NCBI GenBank assembly: GCA_021785235.1
Contig: JAJYGB010000257.1
Location: 1 to 9,805, forward strand
Direction: 5' to 3'
Source of the DNA: Bacteroidota bacterium
GTDB taxonomy: Bacteria > Bacteroidota > Kryptoniia > Kryptoniales > JAKASW01
Length of the DNA stretch: 9,805 nucleotides
Shown: in pieces, positions 5,604 through 9,805 of the stretch
Layout: every line of letters starts with the position of its first letter
How positions within the stretch are numbered: position 1 is the stretch's first letter
Made by a program: the position numbers and the translations under genes
The notes under the pieces: generated by a model
Database searches by the model: none
What the model was told of the DNA's origin: nothing
What the model saw: the letters and a program-made list of their open reading frames with translations, nothing else

Positions 5604-8600
5604 CTAATGCGATCTGAGTTGTTTCAATTTTTCCTTCGCTTCCTTCGTAAACGAGTCATCGCCCCTCCCCTTTATGAATTCCTGAAGGAGCGACCTCGCG
5701 TCGCTAATGTTGCCGAACTTTGCAAGGCAATCGGCAAGTTCAAGCTGAGACTTTGCGACGATATCGCCGAAGCTCGGGAATACGTATTTCACCCTGAGAA
5801 AAGCCAGTACAGCATTGGAGCTATCGCCGGACGCACAAAAATACTCCGCAACGTTCAGCTGGGCCTGTGCCCCGATAAGGTCCCCCCGTGTTTTTGCCAC
5901 TGAATTGGCGAGCGAGATAGCGTCGTTGACGCGGCCCTTGCTGAAATAAATCCGGCTCAGGAAGATCTTGGCCTCAGCTTTATCGCCGTCATTTACGGAA
6001 TCCGTTTGCGATAGCGCGGCTTTGGAAAAATCCGATTCGGCTCTAAGCGTGTCGCCTTCCCGCAGGTACAACTTCCCGAGCGAGACCTGAGCGCCGGTAC
6101 TGTAGTCATCCGCGGCCGATGCGGCCTCTATCAGCAGCTTCTCCGCTTCGCCATAGCTCTTCCGCGCGGTATAAATCTCCGCGAGCCTTATCTGCCCGGC
6201 GGTTGTGTATTCGGTGCGCGGGGTTTTCGCTATCAAATCGGACAGGAACCCGATGGCCGAACCGCCCTTGCCAAGCTCGATCTCGACAAGGGCGAGATTG
6301 TAGAGAGCCTTTGAAGCCATTGAGCTGTGCGGGAACTTCACCATAAACTCCTTCAGTGCCCGCTCCGCCTCGGCGTAATGTTTCTGGTTGAGCGCATATT
6401 CGACCTTCTTGTAGTATATCCTGTCGACGTTCGGTAAATCGGGGTGGTCCTTGACGAAGCTGTCGATTACGCTTTCGGCTTCCTCAGTTCTTCCGAGCAC
6501 GGTGAGGCAGTATTGCATCCCCACTATGGCGTTGTCCACGTAAATGCTCGTCGGGTACTTCTCGAGAAGGGCTCGATAATTGATGAGCGCGCTCTGGTAA
6601 TTACCGGCGTTGTAGTATGAATCTCCCTTGCTGTAGAGTGCCCGGGCGGCGACCACCGTGCCAGGATAGTCGTCGGTGACTTTGCTGAAGTTCGTTATCG
6701 CGTCTGTGTAATCCTTCTCCGAGAAATAAACCCATCCTATGGCGTAGAGCGCTTCGGGGGCGATCGACAAATTTGGGAACCTGTTCAAAACGAACTGGAA
6801 CGCGCTCAGAGCCTGGGTGTACTGCCCAAGACGGAAGTTTGACTGCCCTACCTGGTACCACGCGTATGCCGATGAAGTGTCGCCGGCGAATCTCGATGCC
6901 GCGGTCTGGTACACGCCCAATGCCTTTTGATAATCTTTATAATAGTAGAAACAGTCCCCCATTCTCAGGTAAGCGTCGGAGAGCATCGCTGAGCCCGGAT
7001 AACGGTCAATGAAATTCTGAAACGTCTGGGCAGATTTAAGAAAATCGTTCGAGAAATACTGCGAGTATCCGATCCCCAAAAGAGCAGTTTCCACGTGAGA
7101 ACCACCTGGGTATTTCTTCATATAATTCTGATAATCGGCGATTGCCTGAGCGTAGAGCCCTCCCCTGTAAGAAGACTCTGCAGCCATGTACAGAGCCTGT
7201 GCCTTCGCAGTGTCCGAAGATGCGATGTCTGCGGCGGTCGTGTAGATCTGAGCCGCGCCCTGGTAATCGCCGGCGGCGTAGAGGGCAGCGGCGTAGTCAA
7301 AGTGCGCACTTACAGACTCCTGGCCTTTGAGCTTCGAGATGGCATTCAGGAAATAAAGCTTTGCGTTCGCGTAATCGTTTCCGGCTGCCGCGGAAACCGC
7401 CGCGTTCTTCATTGATTCCGCGTAAAGTCCGGAATCCTTGGAAGCGAGCAGAAACGCCTCCTGACTTCTCTTGTATGATTTGTTCTGGAAGTAAAACTTT
7501 CCAAGCTCGAAGTATGCGCGGGCGGACTCGCTTTCAACTTTTGTGGAGCCGGCCAGCTGGAGGAGAGTTGACTCCGCGGAGTCGACCGCCCCCTCTGCCT
7601 CGTATGCGCGCGCGACCTCCAACCTCGAGTTGAAGTAGAGTGGATCGCCGGGTTTGACATGGCCCAACAGGCGTAAGGCTTCGGGTAGATCGGACTTTGC
7701 GTCGATGAGGAGTCTTGAATAAAGAACACGCACTTCCTGAATGTGAGCGCCCGAGGGAAACTTGTCCAGATACTCAGAAAACACGGTCCGGGCACTGTCC
7801 GGATGACCGATTGCGACATAACTCCTTCCCTGGTAGTAAAGAGCCGGCTCCACGATCTGCTCACTGGTAGTCGTTGCCGCGGCATCGGCAAACTCTCCCA
7901 CTGCGTCGTTATATTGCCCGAGGAAGAAGTCACATTCGCCGATCTTCTCAGTAGCATCCGGTTTTAGCTTCGTTGCGGGATATTGAGAGAGAAGTGCGTT
8001 GAAAACTTTCTTGCTTCTCTCAAAATCCGACTCCTTGCCGTAACACCAGGCCGTCCCGTACATGGCATAATCGGCGAATTGCGAAGAAGGATACCCCTCG
8101 TACGTCAGGTCAAAGTACTTCACGGCATTGTTGTAGTCCGTTCGCGCCGTGAAAAGCTGACCAAGCCTGTAAGCAGCCTCGGCTTTTATCTCGTTATCGT
8201 TGGAATTGGAGAGAACATTCTTCAGCAGCTTCTCGGACCTGTCGAGTTTTTCGATCTGCAGATATATTTCCCCCGAACGGAGTTGGGATCGCATGAAGTA
8301 ACCGGAGCCGGGGAATTTCTCCATTACCCTCTGATAGTAGCTCAGCGCGCTATCAAACATTTTCTCCTGGAGCAAACACTCGCCCGCCAGGAATGTGAGT
8401 TCATCCGTACGTTGAGAGCCGGGATAGTTCTTCAAGTAAGCCCTGAATTGCTGGAGAGCGAGCGGATATTGGCCGTCACGATATAGACCGACGGCGAACG
8501 AGTAATCCTGCTGCTCTGCGACTGTTCCGCCTGCAACCTGACAGAAGGATGCAACCGGTGCTGCAAACAACAATAATATGAATAAGACTGCTCTGGTGTT

Positions 8601-8606
8601 CCTCAT
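5604..8606 (-). CDS. Large exported TPR-repeat protein (1000 aa)
   Basis: Exactly 1000 residues. A signal peptide (about 1-23, MRNTRAVLFILLLFAAPVASFCQ) is followed by tandem tetratricopeptide repeats filling almost everything from about 30 to 995: more than twenty units of about 35-38 residues. The loop between units often reads YPGS, YPSS, FPGS or YPTS, which is typical of TPRs in BamD, YbgF/CpoB and related envelope proteins. The Cys in SFCQ is not a good lipobox because Phe sits at -1, so a soluble periplasmic protein is more likely than a lipoprotein. No enzymatic domain is visible; it should be a helical scaffold for protein-protein contacts, in the periplasm or on the inner face of the outer membrane. 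The start ATG at 8606 has no Shine-Dalgarno and lies ten bases after a TATAAA. It leads the operon with the cytochrome and barrel. TPR plus outer-membrane barrel recalls polysaccharide exporters (AlgK/AlgE, BcsC, PgaA), but no synthase is in view. Confidence 0.9.
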   Translation of the reverse strand: MRNTRAVLFILLLFAAPVASFCQVAGGTVAEQQDYSFAVGLYRDGQYPLALQQFRAYLKNYPGSQRTDELTFLAGECLLQEKMFDSALSYYQRVMEKFPGSGYFMRSQLRSGEIYLQIEKLDRSEKLLKNVLSNSNDNEIKAEAAYRLGQLFTARTDYNNAVKYFDLTYEGYPSSQFADYAMYGTAWCYGKESDFERSKKVFNALLSQYPATKLKPDATEKIGECDFFLGQYNDAVGEFADAAATTTSEQIVEPALYYQGRSYVAIGHPDSARTVFSEYLDKFPSGAHIQEVRVLYSRLLIDAKSDLPEALRLLGHVKPGDPLYFNSRLEVARAYEAEGAVDSAESTLLQLAGSTKVESESARAYFELGKFYFQNKSYKRSQEAFLLASKDSGLYAESMKNAAVSAAAGNDYANAKLYFLNAISKLKGQESVSAHFDYAAALYAAGDYQGAAQIYTTAADIASSDTAKAQALYMAAESSYRGGLYAQAIADYQNYMKKYPGGSHVETALLGIGYSQYFSNDFLKSAQTFQNFIDRYPGSAMLSDAYLRMGDCFYYYKDYQKALGVYQTAASRFAGDTSSAYAWYQVGQSNFRLGQYTQALSAFQFVLNRFPNLSIAPEALYAIGWVYFSEKDYTDAITNFSKVTDDYPGTVVAARALYSKGDSYYNAGNYQSALINYRALLEKYPTSIYVDNAIVGMQYCLTVLGRTEEAESVIDSFVKDHPDLPNVDRIYYKKVEYALNQKHYAEAERALKEFMVKFPHSSMASKALYNLALVEIELGKGGSAIGFLSDLIAKTPRTEYTTAGQIRLAEIYTARKSYGEAEKLLIEAASAADDYSTGAQVSLGKLYLREGDTLRAESDFSKAALSQTDSVNDGDKAEAKIFLSRIYFSKGRVNDAISLANSVAKTRGDLIGAQAQLNVAEYFCASGDSSNAVLAFLRVKYVFPSFGDIVAKSQLELADCLAKFGNISDARSLLQEFIKGRGDDSFTKEAKEKLKQLRSH

Positions 8607-8713
8607 TTGGTAGGAATTTATAGTGAAACAACGAGTTAATCAAGCTCACTTATAAGTTTACTTGAAGGACGACCCGGTTTTCACTTGATGAGACTTTGTT
8701 TATATTACCAAAG
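8607..8713. promoter_or_regulatory. Divergent promoter region between the TPR operon and the debranching-enzyme gene
   Basis: 107 bp between two divergently transcribed starts. For the minus-strand operon, TATAAA at 8622-8617 with TTGATT at 8643-8638 (15-bp spacer) is a candidate promoter; transcription would start only a few bases before the ATG. For the plus-strand gene, TATATT at 8701-8706 with TTTTCA at 8678-8683 (17-bp spacer) is a candidate that would give an almost leaderless transcript. Neither gene has a Shine-Dalgarno sequence, which agrees with this. All elements are found by eye. Confidence 0.45.
8640..8665. promoter_or_regulatory. Interrupted palindrome, candidate operator
   Basis: The layout is TCAAG, 3 bases, ACTTATAAGT, 3 bases, CTTGA. 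The inner 10 bp is a perfect palindrome and the outer 5-bp arms are complementary around the same centre (between 8652 and 8653); only the two 3-base spacers fail to pair. It overlaps the candidate -35 box (8638-8643) of the TPR operon and lies upstream of the opposite promoter. This is where a dimeric regulator could control both directions. No regulator gene is in the window. Confidence 0.4.
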
Positions 8714-9805
8714 ATGATCAGCTTCAGCCAAAAGCAACTACTTGACCTGTCCATTTCATCGTCAAAAGAATGGCTTTTGACAGACGGGGACGGCGGCTAT
8801 GCGTCTAGTACGGTATCGTTGCTGAATTCCCGGCGGCAGCACTCCCTCCTCAGCGTTTCGACGGACTCCCCACTCAAACGATTCACGCTTCTGAACAAGC
8901 TCGACGAGGAGGTCATCATTAATGGGAAATCTTACATGCTTGGGACGAATCGGTACCCCGGCACAGTTTTCCCGGAAGGGTACAAACTCCTATCGAAGTT
9001 CACCTTTGACCACTTCCCTCAGGTGACTTTCGACCTTGATGGGTCACAAATCGCGAAGAAAGTCCTGATGCCGAAGAGGTCCAGCGCCGTCTACATTCAC
9101 TACGAGAATTTATCGCGAAAGGCTCTGACTCTTCGCCTCCTTCCTCTGATAAGCTTTAGATGGAAGGATTCGATCAGGAAAGCCGGCGACGGGTTTCTTG
9201 TTGACGAGCTCCCGGATGGCGTTCGGATTATATCTGAAATGAGTCTTCCCCGTCTTTTTCTCAAGCTCTCTCAAATGTACGCTACTAACCCAGAATCGCA
9301 CTGGTACTATGATTTCATATATACACATGACACGGATCTCTACAACGAGGACCGCGAGGACCTTTTTAACATAGGCTTCTGGGAGACCGAGCTTGAACCG
9401 GGAAAGGGACTGACTTTCGTGGCCTCCACGAGGGATCTTGCCGAGTTTGACTATGCTGAAATCGAAGCCCACTGTATCGAAGAGATTGAAGGACTCCGGG
9501 CATCCAGCGGGTTGCCCAAGCGGTATGTTCACCTCGCAGATATGGCATCGAACCACCTGGCGAGAAGCCGTGCGATAAGAAGCCTGGCAATTTTGGAGGG
9601 ATACCCTTACGGTGCTCTGTCAATAAAAGACTCTCTTCTTTCCGTTGATGGACTCTCCTTTGCCTCCGGGAGACGGAATTACGAGCAGGAGTTCTTGAAT
9701 GATCTAGTGACAAACGAGCAAAGCGGAGCTCTGCCATCGACGATTGATGAAGCAACCTTTCAAGTCAATTACAACGATCCGACGATCCCCCTGTATTTCT
9801 CCGTT
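8714..9805 (+). CDS. Glycogen-debranching-enzyme-like protein (amylo-alpha-1,6-glucosidase family), 3' end cut by window
   Basis: 364 codons, open to the window edge. Residues about 15-230 match the N-terminal domain of bacterial glycogen debranching enzymes: EWLLTDGDGGYASST (19-33) corresponds to the family's EWL-x-TNG-x-GGYAS-x-T, followed by the R-x-x-H-S-LL strand and a beta-rich region. From about 265 the helical catalytic (alpha/alpha)6 domain begins (LAILEGYPYG...SVDGLSFASGR). The family's usual AGY-x-WF-x-x-WGRD-T motif is here EGYPYGALSIKDS: D306 is kept but W, G and R are not. The later YNxVDAxLWF motif reads YNDPTIPLYF (353-362), without its Asp. Debranching activity is therefore uncertain; another substrate or a non-catalytic role is possible. 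The ATG at 8714 is chosen because a TGA lies in frame at 8663-8665, with only a TTG (8696) between; no Shine-Dalgarno is seen. It is divergent from the TPR operon and not evidently related to it. Confidence 0.75.
   Translation, partial: MISFSQKQLLDLSISSSKEWLLTDGDGGYASSTVSLLNSRRQHSLLSVSTDSPLKRFTLLNKLDEEVIINGKSYMLGTNRYPGTVFPEGYKLLSKFTFDHFPQVTFDLDGSQIAKKVLMPKRSSAVYIHYENLSRKALTLRLLPLISFRWKDSIRKAGDGFLVDELPDGVRIISEMSLPRLFLKLSQMYATNPESHWYYDFIYTHDTDLYNEDREDLFNIGFWETELEPGKGLTFVASTRDLAEFDYAEIEAHCIEEIEGLRASSGLPKRYVHLADMASNHLARSRAIRSLAILEGYPYGALSIKDSLLSVDGLSFASGRRNYEQEFLNDLVTNEQSGALPSTIDEATFQVNYNDPTIPLYFSV

Noticed and set aside
7983..8486. 167-codon open frame on the plus strand opposite the TPR gene
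   Set aside because: The TPR frame is continuous and repetitive here. The antisense frame looks like a by-product of the codon pattern in the repeats.
5604..8606. TPR array read as a DNA-level tandem repeat or mobile element
   Set aside because: The periodicity is at protein level (degenerate 35-38-residue units); I saw no near-identical DNA copies, and the frame is intact throughout.
8520..8606. Lipoprotein signal in the TPR protein (SFCQ)
   Set aside because: A Cys is present after a hydrophobic segment, but Phe at -1 does not fit a lipobox; ordinary signal-peptide cleavage is more likely.
9110..9755. Two overlapping minus-strand open frames opposite the debranching-type gene
   Set aside because: The plus-strand frame has clear family motifs and stays open to the edge. 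The minus frames are Arg/Ser-rich with no recognisable domain.

Overview
The window looks like a chromosomal segment of a Gram-negative bacterium of the Bacteroidota/Ignavibacteriota/Chlorobiota kind. This is inferred from gene content, not from a marker gene. It encodes envelope proteins that need an outer membrane (a TonB, a TonB-receptor-type beta-barrel, a SPOR protein). Two signal peptides put Gln just after the likely cleavage site (ARA|Q, SFC|Q), a habit common in Bacteroidota. Shine-Dalgarno signals are strong at some genes and absent at others. No transposase, phage gene, CRISPR array, rRNA or tRNA was seen. Coding density is high and base composition looks even.

Layout, left to right. 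(1) 1-923, minus: the 5' part of a protein with a thioredoxin fold and a DipZ-like C-terminal domain, cut by the window edge. (2) 924-1110: a short gap with two weak hairpins. (3) 1111-3354, minus: a tight cluster transcribed SPOR protein -> TonB -> endonuclease III; TonB starts inside the SPOR gene and nth starts 11 bp after TonB. (4) 3355-3473: a 119-bp AT-rich leader with a perfect 8-bp hairpin. (5) 3474-8606, minus: a three-gene operon transcribed 1000-residue TPR protein -> membrane-anchored diheme cytochrome c -> plug-less TonB-receptor-like barrel; the last two overlap by GTGA. (6) 8607-8713: a divergent promoter region with an interrupted palindrome. (7) 8714-9805, plus: the first 364 codons of a glycogen-debranching-enzyme-like protein, cut by the right edge.

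How they fit together: the TPR protein, cytochrome and barrel form one transcription unit with all products predicted in the envelope (exported TPR scaffold, periplasm-facing cytochrome, outer-membrane barrel). The next unit encodes a TonB and a peptidoglycan-binding SPOR protein. The combination does not match any envelope system I can name and is the best candidate here for something undescribed. A TonB-box-like motif leading directly into a barrel with no room for a normal plug, next to a TPR scaffold and a diheme cytochrome, could mean a secretion pore, a redox conduit or a degenerate importer. The sequence alone does not decide between them. The debranching-type enzyme and the thioredoxin-like protein are both divergent at positions where their families are normally conserved.
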